Origin: Urechis unicinctus
Taxonomy: Eukaryota; Annelida; Polychaeta; Xenopneusta; Urechidae
Length of the DNA stretch: 64,000 bases
Assembly (NCBI GenBank): GCA_034190875.2
Contig: CM067357.1
Location: 24,597,878-24,661,877 of the forward strand
Direction: 5' to 3'
This document shows, piece by piece, positions 15,001-26,880 of the stretch. A program made the translations under genes and the position numbers. Numbering within the stretch: the first letter of the stretch is position 1; each line of letters starts with the position of its first letter. The notes under the pieces are model-generated. The model saw nothing but the letters and a program-made list of their open reading frames with translations. It did no database searches and was not told where the DNA came from.

Positions 15001-16102
15001 TGGTATAGCAAGCAATATTGTTTGATATACATAATACCTTGTTATCTTTACGCCGCTATCAATGAATATATATGGCAGTGGCAACTCGTTCAATTAACCC
15101 CAAAAAGCAATATCATTGCTTGCTTAGAACGCACGACTAACTCCAGAATATAGACCCTATTGGTAAGGGTAGCTTCCGTTCGACTGGTATCCACTTAACC
15201 ATGGGTGTAAGCGCAAGGACACGTCAGGGTTTAAATTGATATCTAAACCTCGACGCACCCCTGCGAATTCTTATTACGAAGATACCAGTAATTCAAGGAC
15301 CCTTGAGTTTCGCACCTTTATTTACAGCTTTACATCCTTTACACTTTGAAACACGACTGATCCGGCTTTTGTTGCGACTGGGTTTGACTCGAGTACAATT
15401 TATTTTCTTGTCAAATTAGGTTTCCAATCCCAAAAACATCGGCTACATATTTGGCCACATCATGGTAATTGTAATCGTTTGCTGAGCGTTCCTTAGATTC
15501 GAGTTGCAGACAAAGAGGCCTTTTGAGCTATTAACATGTTAATATATATTCCTGGAGTCGAGTAAACTAGCTTGATAAATGTCCTGCAATTAGACAACCG
15601 GGTGTATATGATAACTCATATTTTAAAATGACATCCTCTAAACGTATATCTGCATGACTAGCAATGAGGTGGGACGCAAAATAATTTATTGGATAGCAGT
15701 TTATAATGTAATCTTGTCACATTTAGAACCAAAAGAAAGAGGACAATTGTTATGTTAGAAACTCGAAAAAAATAGGTGGTGTCACTTGAAGACATGTGAA
15801 GACTATGTCTTAATTCACGTTAAAGAAGTGTTCACAGCCAAGGCAAAGAAAATTAAGAAAGTGTAGAGTATTCTGGTGTATATGAATCGATTTCTCTCTA
15901 TACCGACCGCTACATCCTTTACCAAAAAAAATTCTCTTGAAGTATGCATAATCTTGCAAAGGAATTGGCAGAAAAGTGCACACAAAAATAACGGTGGTAA
16001 TTTAATATTGACTAACAAAGTGACGTGCAAGGTCCACTTAACGTCAGAGGTACATAATGACGAGGTTTTTGAATCTTCAATATACGATCGATTTGCAAAC
16101 CA
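3061..16102. other. Long stretch with no supported gene
   Basis: Thirteen kilobases with no exon that I can defend and no long tandem array. The longest open frames (11992-12291 plus, 11724-12017 plus, 15876-16244 plus) lack family motifs and convincing splice borders. The 15876-16244 frame runs across the left edge of the large duplication and differs in copy 2, which argues against coding. Simple sequence is limited to a G-rich patch at about 5451-5462 and a C13 run at 12230-12242. Confidence 0.55.
12230..12242 (+). repeat. Poly(C) run, 13 bases
   Basis: Thirteen consecutive C residues followed by a C-rich tail (ctcacaccccatcccccgg). It is a simple mononucleotide run in otherwise AT-rich DNA. 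Confidence 0.9.
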
Positions 16103-17399
16103 TATTCAAGAATCGGGTAGATATACTTCGCCGACAATGGTATACGATGAACAGTTCGATATTGTGTCGGTTAACCCGGATTTATGCATTAAAATATACA
16201 GACAAGAACGTTCGGATTCATCGGCATCGAAATGTCATTTATAAAACATAATTCTCAGTTTGCGAATGCAATGTACCCTCCTAAATAGGATTGAGTTTGA
16301 AAACCGTGCGAATAGCTTATTTCAACTATCATTGTCTCATTAACCTCCTAAATTCAAGTTGCTCGTCTCATTCACGTTAATGGCCAACTCCTTATTACAT
16401 GCAGATAGAGTATATGTGAAATAAATAGCAAATATTGTGTCCTAATTATGCAGAATGATAATAATTAGATGGCATACAGCTGTGGGATATTGACAAAAGA
16501 GCTACACCAATGAACTCAATAAGCTACGCATATGGCACATTTTAGTCACATAATATGCTGCATACACCAGCTGATCGTTCATAGTGGCAGGCTTTCTACC
16601 ATGGGTGTTGTCGCTGCTGCCTATGAGGTTCGCAAAAATGCTATCAAACGGCAGTAGTTTTATCACCACCAACAAATCTTCAGACATAGACTCACAGTAT
16701 GACAAGCTAGGATATTGATATATTGGGCGATTTGAAAGGGTGTTTAACAGAAGATCTGAAAGGAGGTCTTGAAGAGGCGGCTTGATGGTATATGGTTACC
16801 AAAAACGCTTTCGTCTGCAGAACCTCTCCTTAAGAGTCAATGAACTGTAAGTCTATGTGCATTACAATGAAGTGTAGCAGTTTAGACACACACCTGACAC
16901 AGTACACATTTAATTCAAGGGCATCAGCTAGTTACTGTATACTGCAACGTCTGCAGCAGATTTACGTCGGGTTGACAGGCTTTCGTTGAGTTAAGGCCCG
17001 GCATCGGGAATCGGAAAATCAGTAACTGAGTTTGGCTGATTATCATTGCATCGTTAGTTCGCATTGACACATTTGCCAGCGAAGCCGAGTTTTAGTGCAC
17101 AATTACCATAGGTTAATCGTGCCGCATCTTACCACAAAGCATCTTTGCAATCCATGCTATATTCTCATGCCATTTTATATCTTATTTACGTTAACCTTCG
17201 GTTGTATCCGCAGAAAAAACATATATGCTTTCGGAGTAAACCGCTATATCATCATGTCAGCTTAATGCATCAACCAAACGGAGTATTAGCCCCGATTAAG
17301 CATAATCATCTATCCCAATTCATGCATGCTTTCGATTAAAACGATTGTGCAACCAGTTCTGAATAATGGAATGGCACTAGATAGCTAAATAATATGATG

Positions 17400-18740
17400 G
17401 GAGTATGCGTATTGTGGAACACATAACTTCGAGCCTCTTTAAGTAGCTTGCTTAAGAGCTTGCCAATCCATAAGATTTCGTTGTGGATGACATTGCTTTC
17501 GCTTGTCAATTGAATGGCCTACGTCTCTCAACGGAATATGTGAAGAAGGATGATTTAATCAGTAATATAATTATAATAACATTTATTTCGTACGCATGGT
17601 ACAGATATTCTAGGTCGATCAAGTCCAAGTGCTATAATTGTACAAAGAGTAATGTGCAAATAAAGTTAGAGTAGAACATTGATATCTTCCCGCTGCAAAC
17701 TGTTAATATCATCACATTCACAGGCTGCACAAAGCTCATTTCGCGCGCATGACAATTAAAAATCAACTAATTGCTTTTTGATGCGTTGAATATAACATTA
17801 TGTTCTTCACCAAACTTTTCTCATGTTTTAAGCATGGACTTAGCAGCAGTCAAAGAAGAAGCAATGAGAGTGGCGTTGTCAGCATAGTTCATTGCGCCAG
17901 CATAACGGTGACTAACATGGCACCCGATTATCCTTTTAGAGAGCCGTGACAATAGTGCGTCGTTATATAGACCTATTAAAATTGTCAGAGAAGCTATTGT
18001 TCCACTTAACTCTTAACGTTTGCTGCGTATACATGTTTGGTAGGAGTTTAGCAATAATAGCACATATACCATGCTCTTGTAATAAACTAAACAATTTCAT
18101 AAAACTTGATCAAATGCTTTGGAAGAGTCCAATAATATGACATAACAGGGCGAGCTGTGACAAACATAACCATCTATGATTTCCTGTAATACAAAAGTGC
18201 ACTGTGTTTTGGAGTGGGACGTTTTAAATACAAAGTATATACAACTCAATTTCATTACATCACTTCGATAATCAATAATCACAATATCTAACGGTTTCAC
18301 TATTACACTACTTAGTGCTGTTGATCGATAATTATCACTATTGTTCATCTGTTCGTAGGAATAGGCGCAAGCGTAGATGTTAGCATACCACGTGGTGTAT
18401 GTGCATGATGTCTTTGAGAAAGCCAGTGGTGGGACACCCATTCTTCGACCAGAGTCGACACAAAAATATTGATTTTGCTTACAGCTGATTGACCTGTTCT
18501 CTCCAGCCCGGTGTTTACGTTTCCTATTCTAAGGATTACACTGCACAGCCTCTCTGACACACGCATTAATGATGTCATTATAGTGATGGTCTTAGCAATT
18601 AATCTTCCCATATAATTGCATCCTTAGAGACATTCAGATCAAGTAACAACTTTCTCAATTTACGTGTATAACTATCAATATTCACTTTCATTCCATTGGG
18701 GTCTGTTTGTCTATTAATAACTCATTGTTCACCATTTGAC
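17400..18740 (-). mobile_element. Decayed LINE reverse transcriptase, copy 1
   Basis: Broken non-LTR retrotransposon read on the minus strand. In order it shows an endonuclease-RT linker with TPGWREQVNQL then LWSKNGCPTTGF (about 18400-18540), a frame change into MLTSTLAPIPTNR, then NNSDNYRSTALSS (about 18325). RT finger and palm pieces with QCTFVLQEIIDGY and LLDSSKAFDQVL follow (18097-18260), then MYTQQTLRVKWNNSFSDNF (about 18000). The catalytic box reads YADN instead of YADD near 17880, and about 28 bases covering the usual GxLSPxLF box are missing relative to copy 2. Stops and frameshifts mean it cannot make protein. The 5' endonuclease part and the true 3' end are not recognisable. The clade is not assigned. 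Similar proteins are common in molluscs, cnidarians and lancelets. Confidence 0.85.
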
Positions 18741-19999
18741 GTTCATCTGTAGAATAAAAGTGACATTAGGCCATGTGTGTTATTTCATGCCATTTCGTTT
18801 TTAGTATCTGCCTAGCAATTGAATAATACATGCATAGTGTTGGCACGTGTGCTGACTCGCTGCGCTCGTTAGTAAACATTTATGACGATATCCAAGTAGC
18901 GTAACATGTCTTTGCTGAGGAAGAGAGCAAATGTCATGAATGTTATAACCACCGTCATTAAAATCCATTCCTCGCTAAACGCTTGACCATTTAGGCTGAC
19001 CTGTGCATTGCGTTAATTTGTAAAACATAAGACATTTTTGTTAGCTCCGACCAAAAGGGGAATTTCTCTACGAATGGAAGCATAACCAAAAAGAATTAAC
19101 GACTTCTGAATGTTTGTCAATGCACGTTCCGACGAGATACAAGCAACTTTAATAGACACCAATTGACATTAATTCAAGTGAGGTAACAATGTTAGCAGCA
19201 TTGGACCGATTACAAATCATACATATCAGCTAGAGCCCATAATATGTTGTACACCTGCCAAGTAAAAGAGTTAAATGCACGCGAGTAAATAACCTTGACA
19301 AGGTAATGTTGCGTAGCCTAATGCCTTAAGGCGGAGCGGCTGGTTATCAAGGTGCCATATCAGGTACAAATCCCACGATTCGTTATCCATTGTAGCTGTT
19401 AGCTGACACTATTTGCTGTCTATAGTAAAACTGTGTATGAAATGTAGTTAAGCAGACCGTCAAACAGCGTAACACGAATAACTAATGGTTTCCCTAATAA
19501 ATCGAGTTATCATACATTTATTAACAGAAGCTTTCAAAATAATAGATATTGGTATGTCACCATACCAGGAGATGGGATATGCTTCCGAGGCATGCCACTG
19601 CATCGCTGATGATAACCAGCCTCACAAGACGAAGGCGTACATGCTAAACACCTGGATTCTGACATAGCGAAACGAATTTGTAGCGGGTGCTTGATGTATT
19701 CCGAGGCAATCAACATAAAATCAACCTGGATGCTTTGGAAAGCATTTTGCTACTATTTCTTACTTTTCTGGTTAATGGGCACTTCGAAATATTTCATTGA
19801 CACTTTTTAATCCTCGTTCATCCATCTATCTCGTTACGCATACATATATATTAACTTTAACAATCAAGGACGCAGCCTGCTAACCCCGTTTCATGGCAGC
19901 ATTTCCTAACTCCTTATTCTTTTACTTCGACACAACCCAATTCTATATTTATGCGCATACAAAACATTAACAGGACGTAAATATAATCTTATAAATGTT
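18741..19999. other. Duplicated segment, no supported gene
   Basis: This lies upstream of the LINE remnant on the minus strand, where an endonuclease domain would be expected. I could not recognise endonuclease motifs in any frame. Short frames at 19485-19667 (plus) and 19534-19716 (minus) persist in copy 2, but the copies are too similar for that to be evidence of coding. Confidence 0.5.
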
Positions 20000-20740
20000 G
20001 TCATAAATCGACTTGAATGCACAGAGTTAAGCAGAGTAATTTACAATACTATTACTTTTGGATCAGAATGGTGCAAGCTCGGATTCTAAAAGAGTGGGTG
20101 AAAATCTTGTCATGGGACAATTTTGTCATAATTCGACGTGAATGTACAGAGTTCAGCAATTTTCAAAAATGATTGAGGGCAACCCGATTCACTGTCGGAC
20201 CCCCAATATTCTGATCGGAATGGTGCAAGCCCGGATTGTAAAAGACTGATGATTTAAATCCGAGAGATAAAATTAGCATACGACCTTTTAGACCCATGCC
20301 ACGTAACGACCAATAAGACACGTTCCCCCTTACCAAGTCATATTTTATGTAGCTTTCGAGGTAGATCCAATTATCCGTCGTGCGTCGCCATCGCAGGAAA
20401 ACGCTCTGGTATTTGGCAATTAGATTGTTGTTCTCGAGAAACCATAAACCTATGTTTTTGCAGGGTGTGGGCAATCTGATTCACTGTCGGACTTCCATAT
20501 TCTGATCAGAATTATCAGACAAAGTGGTGCAAGCCCGGATTCTAAAAGACTGATTGATTTAAATCTGAGAGATAAAATTAGCATGCGACCTTTTCGGCCC
20601 ATGCCACGTAATTCCAGTGACCCATAAGATCGACGCTCTCGAAGCGATATCTTATGTAGCTTTCAGGGCAGATCCAATTATCCGTCGTGGCATTCGGCAA
20701 TTAGATTGTGGTTTTCTATGGTTTTTGCAAACTTAAGCTA
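20000..20740. repeat. Nested internal repeats, about 290-bp units (copy 1)
   Basis: Two units of about 290 bp start at gggcaa..gattcactgtcggac (about 20177 and 20469). Each contains ggtgcaagcccggatt, taaaagactga, gagataaaattagcat and cccatgccacgtaa. A shorter upstream relative has the ggtgcaagctcggatt phrase at about 20070. A tcgacttgaatgcacagagt / tcgacgtgaatgtacagagt pair is spaced 125 bp apart (20008 and 20133). The minus strand is open for 103 codons across the first unit, reading TTDNWIYLESYIKYDLVRG; I do not recognise a family. It may be a fragment of a repeated element. Confidence 0.7.
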
Positions 20741-20932
20741 ATCGCCACAGCTTTGAGTGGAGTACCAAGATAGCAGGATTAGTTTCCCCTCTAACGGCTG
20801 TTCCGTCTCTAGATGTTTTATTATAAATAGCATATCTTCTGAATGTCATTTGATTAGTATCCTATTGGAACTGTGGTTTTGGCCACCTTCGTTAGTTTGA
20901 CGCTGTCGATTGGACACATGTAGTCTCGTTGA

Positions 20933-21137
20933 ATGTCGACTGATACAGTGGCCTTTCTGACAGCACATGCTTTCACGATTCTTCTTGATTCAGAGCTAGC
21001 TAAAGAAACACGTGAACTTATCTATGCCATCTACCCAGCATTTACTCGATCGTACATCAAAGAAAAGGAAATGCACGAAATCGTTAAAGCGTGCCCAGCG
21101 CTGTCAAAAAGACCACTGTATCAGTCGGTCAAAGAAA
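20933..21137 (+). CDS. Candidate first exon, unknown protein (intact copy)
   Basis: An ATG-started frame of 68 codons plus one base runs into AAA|GTAAGT, a near-consensus 5' splice donor at 21138. An in-frame TGA lies just before the ATG, so the ATG would be the true start if this is coding. The peptide is helical and charged: it starts MSTDTVAFLTAHAFTILLDS and later has ELIYAIYPAFTRSYIKEKE and MHEIVKACPALSKRPLYQ. I do not recognise the family, and I could not identify a second exon downstream within the copy. In copy 2 the same exon has an 8-bp deletion and a destroyed donor. It could be an exon of a host gene caught in the duplication, or a piece of an unrecognised element. Confidence 0.45.
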
Positions 21138-21163
21138 GTAAGTGCATGTGTTTCTTAAGCTAG

Positions 21164-23638
21164 CTATAAAATCTTTGACATGCACGATCCTAGGCGTATC
21201 GCTAATATGCGTCGTTGGTAGGCTTGTCATTTTGTATACTTCCAGAGGCCTTCTTTATCTACTACCCTTGTCCGTCTCAGTCACGATGCCGAAATAAAAC
21301 TAACGTTAGGTTTTATGTGACTCATAAACCTCAATACCGTTATCTTAAGTATGATGTTTGATTTGCGATCAGACATCCTTCACCGGGGGATTGCGCATAA
21401 TTTTATCACCTTGATATGAGACGCAGCGCATTATAAGAGATGCAGTAACGTCATGTTGTAGTTGAGAACTTTGATTACACATTTCAGCGCCTTCCATATT
21501 TCAAAAGTATCGGGATAATTGCGAGTTAGATTCTTGACGAGCCCAAGAAATCGGTTTGGCTTGTTCATATTGCAAAACATCTTATCCGATCAATATGAAT
21601 GTGTGGCCCAATTTAATGGCAACATACTAGTTTCTAAAACGTTGGTACAGCATGCTATCACCCACAGCATTGTAGAAGGCGCATTAACATGACACATAGA
21701 TATTTGAGATCTTCCTACACATACATTTATAATGATGGCATAAGACCGCTATAGATCACAGATTTGAATCGCCAAAATGTGAATGGTGTGGGATATTTCT
21801 ACTTGAATTGCGGTGTCTTGTCAGTAAATGAAACAAGCAGGGACGTTTTATTTTTTAGAGCTCTCAACCAAATAATTACGGGTATAACTGTAAAGCATAT
21901 TGCTGCCCCGTTTCATTGACTACACGAGGCCATATACGCATGTACGTTGTATGATAATGGCTTGATAAAGTCACACTGCATGATCCCTGCAGTAAATAGC
22001 AGCAGCAAGCTATGCTTCAGTATTCACATCACATTCTTTGATTAGATAGTTTGATCGGCAGGAAATGAATGCCGATTACCATGCAAATTAATAGATAGAG
22101 TATCTTTGTTATTATGGGCGTAAGCTTATGAATGATTTTATCGTCATTTACAGCTCTTAAATCAAATGTTGGACTTTATTTGCAAAACCGTTGTCTGCAC
22201 TTCGACTTTCTAACATGAATGCGTCACGTCGTAAATTGCTTATCAATATTATAATAATAGATAGAGTCTGTTGATATAAGAACATTCGTCGATATAGAAA
22301 ATATGCGTCGCGCAATATTGTAAAGATACACTTGAGCATAATAGGACATCAGAAAATCTCACCGACCTAACGGAATGTTTACATAATGCTACGAACAGCT
22401 TAGAACATCTCGCGTCGATCATTATGTCGTGGTAAATGTCTTGCTAAAGCTTGTTACATCATACTGCTCTGAATTATGTATCGTATGCCGTTACCTGCAG
22501 GTAAATGCTCACTGTATTGGCGTCTCTTGGCAATACGTTGCGGAATGCTTAAGATAGCCTAACGTACCGGTGCGATATTGCAGCTGCTTGTAGTCAATCT
22601 CAACACCATGTCCGATCAAGATTACTGAAATATCAAATATTCCGAAGCTCCAATAAATGCAATGTTGCTGATAATTGTCCTGACACATAAGATACAGCTG
22701 ATGCCTAACAGCTTAAACGAAACAGCGGCACTCTACATTGATTAACGAAATGGACATGTGCCTTTTTGTGATGGCTAATGGGCGTGTTAACTGTAACCAG
22801 AACACATTCTGGTTTCACAACACTAATCAGAATGTCACACATACGCTAGGCAATATTTGGTAAACTTGCTCGGCCTAACCTGTCCGTTTTTTGCGTTCAA
22901 CAGCCAATTTCGGCTCAACCTTGAATCACATGCCGACATCAACGCATCTCAGGCACGCATATACGGTGCTCGTGTAAAAGAATGATGGAACCACAAATGT
23001 GAGTTCTACACTTAACGATCATTTAAACTAGTATTTAAGTAGAGTACTGCACGTAGGTGTAAGTAAGTTGGGCGAAAGACATCAAATGAATGATGCAAAA
23101 CGTGTATGTTGGGCTATTGCGCAATAGCACATCACAAATAGTCCATTCCACACGTTTAGCCTTAGATTATGAAGAGGCTATATTATCAGCCCAACCTGAG
23201 GGCCTAAGTGCGAGCAGGGCGTGGTCAAATATACCCTGCGCATCAACACACCTTTTTGTGTGCCTGTAAATACTAGTTTATCTAGATCGAATTCAACAAG
23301 AGGATATTGGAGATGCACAAATGAGGCTTTGCGTTGAATGAGAAGTAGACACAAGATTATCATCAATTATTGCAACGAAACACAATGCATCGTGTGGACG
23401 TAAGCGCTCGTGGATAAACGCTCTATGGCCCGCAAAAACTCCACATTCGTCCACGTATTAATGTACATATCACAATTAGCGTCCGATGGACCATATTGTT
23501 ACGTAACACAAAATATCATCGAAACATTGCATATTGCTAGGAGCTCTCTAAAACATATCTAAAGATTAGATTTGCCCGCAGTCAGCTGATAGGTTGTTAA
23601 AGCGGTGGCAAAACATCACTTTACCAGCGCCTGATCAA
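21164..23638. other. Right part of duplication copy 1, no supported gene
   Basis: No exon could be matched to the donor at 21138. A minus-strand frame at 23178-23366 is present almost unchanged in copy 2 (31286-31474), but that follows from the high identity of the copies. It has no motif that I know. Confidence 0.5.
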
Positions 23639-24044
23639 ATCTCGTGTGTCGTTTAATACATCGCCGCCACGATTTCAAAATATGTTTCCTAACAATTTCC
23701 GTATTTGCATTCAAACTAGCTCGATTGTGACTTATGCATACACCAGACCTGCCAAGTATCTAATTAGACGGAGAGTTTGACACCGCAATTGGTTACATTA
23801 GGGCATTTAAACAAACGTACACTGAGGAACACAGTGCTCCGGGCTCTACAACAAAATTGTCGTTGCGCTAGTAGCTTGCTTGTTTACAATGGTATCCGAG
23901 AAATGAAGTCTTATATAATTTGCATTTTAACCCCATTTTAGTACTTATTTGCCGTTACAGTACGCTTCAAATCCTACTCTTAATCTGTTCTGGGGTATGT
24001 CATTAGGAGAGAAGAATGTTCGTCCAGGGCAATGTCTTGGCACC
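23639..24044. other. 406-bp spacer between duplication copies
   Basis: Unique sequence between the end of copy 1 and the start of copy 2. I found no similarity to the DNA following copy 2 and no terminal repeats. In a simple tandem duplication the spacer would be part of the unit (7942-bp period) and copy 2 would have lost its last 406 bases. Confidence 0.7.
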
Positions 24045-24189
24045 TATTCAAGAATCGGGTAGATATACTTCGCCGACAGTGGTATACGATGAACAGTTCG
24101 ATATTGTGTCGGTTAACCCGGGTGGATTTATGCATTAAAATATACAGACAAGAACAAGTATCTTCGGATTCATGACGGCAATCGAAATG

Positions 24190-24320
24190 AGTGCTTGACT
24201 CAAACACATAACGCTGTGCTGTCGAAAACATGATACTTAACACACTATGGGTTATTTACGGGGATTTGGCAACGAAGTCGAAATAACTCGGTAGATAAAC
24301 GTGCGGACCTCGCACGACTG
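24190..24320. other. 131-bp insertion or deletion between the copies
   Basis: Copy 2 reads cgaaatg, then about 131 extra bases starting agtgcttgactc and ending cgcacgactg, then tcatttataaaac. Copy 1 joins cgaaatg directly to tcattt. A TG dinucleotide borders both sides. No inverted termini are visible. It may be an insertion in copy 2 or a deletion in copy 1. Confidence 0.75.
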
Positions 24321-25479
24321 TCATTTATAAAACTTTAATTCTCAGTTTGTAATGCAATATACCCTCCTAAATAGGCTTGAATTTGATAATAGCTTATTTC
24401 AACTATCATTGTGTCATTAACCTGTTCAAGTTGCTCGTTCACGTTAATGGCCAACTCATTATTACATGCAGATAGAGTATATGTGAAATAAATAGCAAAT
24501 AATGTGTCCTAATTATGCAGAATGATAATAATTAGATGGCATACAGCTGTAAGATATTGACAAAAGAGCTACACCAATGAACTCAATAAGCTACGCATAT
24601 GGCACATTTTAGTCACATAATATGCTGCATACACCAGCTGATCGTTCATAGTGGCTGGCTTTCTACCATGGGTGTTGTCGCCGCTGCCTATGAGGTTCGC
24701 AAAAATGCTATCAAACGGCAGCAGTTTTATCACCACCAACAAATCTTCAGACATAGACTCACATTATGACAAGCTAGTATATTGATATATTGGGTGATTT
24801 GAAAGGGTGTTTAACAAAAGATCTGAAAGGAGGTCTTGAAGAGGCGGCTTGATGGTATATGGTTACCAAAAACCCTTTCGTCTGCAGCACCTCTCTTTAA
24901 GAGTCAATGAACTTTAAGTCTATGTGCATTACAATGAAGTGTAGCAGTTTAGACACACACCATAGCACAGTACACATTTAATTCAGTGGAATCAGCTAGT
25001 TACTGTATACTGCAACGTCTGCAACAGATTTACGTCGGGTTGACAGGCTTTCGTTGAGTTAAGGCCCGTTATCGGGAATCGGAAAATCAGTAATTGAGTT
25101 TGGCTGATTATCATTTCATCGTTTGTTCGCATTGACACATCTGCCAGCGCGGCCGAGTTTTAGTGCACAACAACCATAGGTTAATCGTGCCGCACCTTAC
25201 CACAAAGCATCATTGCAATACATGCTATATTCTTATGCCATTGTATACGAGAATAACCTTATTTACGTTTACCTTCGTTTGCATCCGGAGAAAAAACATA
25301 TATGCTTTCGGAGTAATCGTCCACCAAACCGCCATATCATCATGTCAGCTTAATGCATCAACCAAACGGAGTATTAGCCCCGATTAAGCATAATCAACTA
25401 TCCCAATTCATGCATGCTTTCGATTAAAACGATTTTGCAACCAGTTCTGAATAATGGAATGGCACTAGATGGCTAAATA

Positions 25480-26880
25480 ATATGATGGGAGTATGCGTAT
25501 TGTGGAACACATAACTTCGAGCCTCTTTAAGTAGGTTGCTAAAGAGCTTGCCAATTCATACATGATTTCCTCCACAAGATTGCGTCGTGGATGACATTGC
25601 TTTCGCTTGTCAGTTGAATGGCCTACGTCTCTCAACGGAATATGTGAAGAAGGATGATATAATCAGTAATATAATCATAATAGCATTTATTTCGTACGCA
25701 TGGTACAGATATTCTAGGTCGATCAAGTCCAAGCGCTATAATTTTACATAGAGTAATGTGCAAATAAAGTAAAGTAGAACATTGATATCTTCCCGCTGCA
25801 AACTGAAAATATCATCACATTCACAGGCTGCACAAAGCTCATTTCGAGCGAATGACAATTAAAAATAAACTTATTGCTTTTTGATGCGTTGAATATAACA
25901 TTATCTTCTTCACCAAACTTTTCTCATGTTTTATGCATGGACTTAGCAGCAGTCAAAGAAGAAGCAATGAGAGCGACGTCGTCAGCATAGCTCATTGCGC
26001 CAGCATAACGGTGACCAACATGGCTCCCGATTCTCATTTTAGAGAGTCGTGACAATAGTGCGTCGTTATATACTCCTTATAAAATGGGAGACAGCCCCTT
26101 GTACGATTAAAATTGTCAGAGAAGCTATTGTTCCACTTAACTCTTAACGTTTGCTGCGTATACATGTTTGGTAGGAGTTTAGCAATAATAGAACATATAC
26201 CACGCTCTTGTAATAAACCAAACAATTTCATAAAACTCGATCAAATGCTTTGGAAGATACCAATAATATGATAAAACAGGGCGAGCCGTGACAAACATAA
26301 CAATCTATGATTTCCTGTAATACAAAAGTGCACGGTGTTGTGGAGGGGGACGTTTTAAATCCAACTCAATTTCATTACATCACTTTGATGATCAATAATC
26401 ACAATATCTAACAGTTTCACTCTGTTATACTACTAAGAGCTGTTGATCGATAATTATCACTATTGTTCTTTCTGTTCTTAGGAATAGGCGCAAGCGTAGA
26501 TGTTAGCATACCACGTGGTGTATGTGCATGACGTCTTTGAGAAAGCCAGTGGTAGGACACCCATCCTTCGACCAGAGTCGACACAAAAATATTGATTTTG
26601 CTTACAGCTGATTGACCTGTTCTCTCCAGCCCGGTGTTTACGTTTCCTATTCTAAGGATTACACTGCACGGCCTCTCTGACACACGCATTAATGATGTCA
26701 TTATTGTAATGGTCTTAGCAATTAATCTTCTTTCATGTAATTGCATCCTTAGAGACATTCAGATCAAGTAACAACTTTCTCAATTTACGTGTATAACTAT
26801 CAATATTCACTTTCATTCCATTGGGGTCTGTTTGTCTATTAATAACTCATTGTTCACCATTTGACGTTCATCTGTAGAAT
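25480..26880 (-). mobile_element. Decayed LINE reverse transcriptase, copy 2
   Basis: Same element as in copy 1 but better preserved. Read on the minus strand it has the endonuclease-RT linker with the PGW box, MLTSTLAPIPKNRKNN then SDNYRSTALSS (about 26460), and YTQQTLRVKWNNSFSDNF (about 26150). The B-box remnant GLSPIL follows (about 26090), interrupted by one stop. Then come VYNDALLSRLSKMRIGSHV and HRYAGAMSYADDVALIASS (25955-26060), with the catalytic YADD intact. After a stop in place of a cysteine codon, EKFGEEDNVIFNASKSNKF follows (about 25870). Reverse transcriptase would copy element RNA at the target site, but the stops and frameshifts make this copy dead. Confidence 0.88.

Larger units (their letters stand above)
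16103..23638 (+). repeat. Large direct duplication, copy 1 (about 7.5 kb)
   Basis: This segment recurs in the same orientation at 24045-31740. Homology begins at tattcaagaatcgggtag in both copies and stops after gcctgatcaa in both. By eye there are only a few mismatches per 100 bases plus small indels, so the event is fairly recent. The start offset is 7942 bp and the end offset is 8102 bp. Copy 1 is shorter mainly because it lacks a 131-bp stretch present in copy 2 near 24190-24320. I see no terminal inverted repeats or clear target-site duplication, so a segmental duplication is more likely than two transposon insertions. The copy carries a decayed LINE (minus), nested 290-bp repeats and one exon-like ORF (plus). 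Confidence 0.95.

Noticed and set aside
15876-16244. 122-codon plus-strand ORF
   Set aside because: It crosses the left edge of the duplication. The matching part in copy 2 reaches a stop soon after the shared start, and no motif is present.
16502-16705. Minus-strand ORF reading MSEDLLVVIKLLPFDSIFAN, repeated at 24569-24754
   Set aside because: It lies beyond the recognisable LINE end and matches no part of the element I know. Conservation follows from the duplication.
23178-23366. Minus-strand ORF conserved in copy 2 (31286-31474)
   Set aside because: The two copies are nearly identical throughout, so retention of a 62-codon frame is not evidence of selection.
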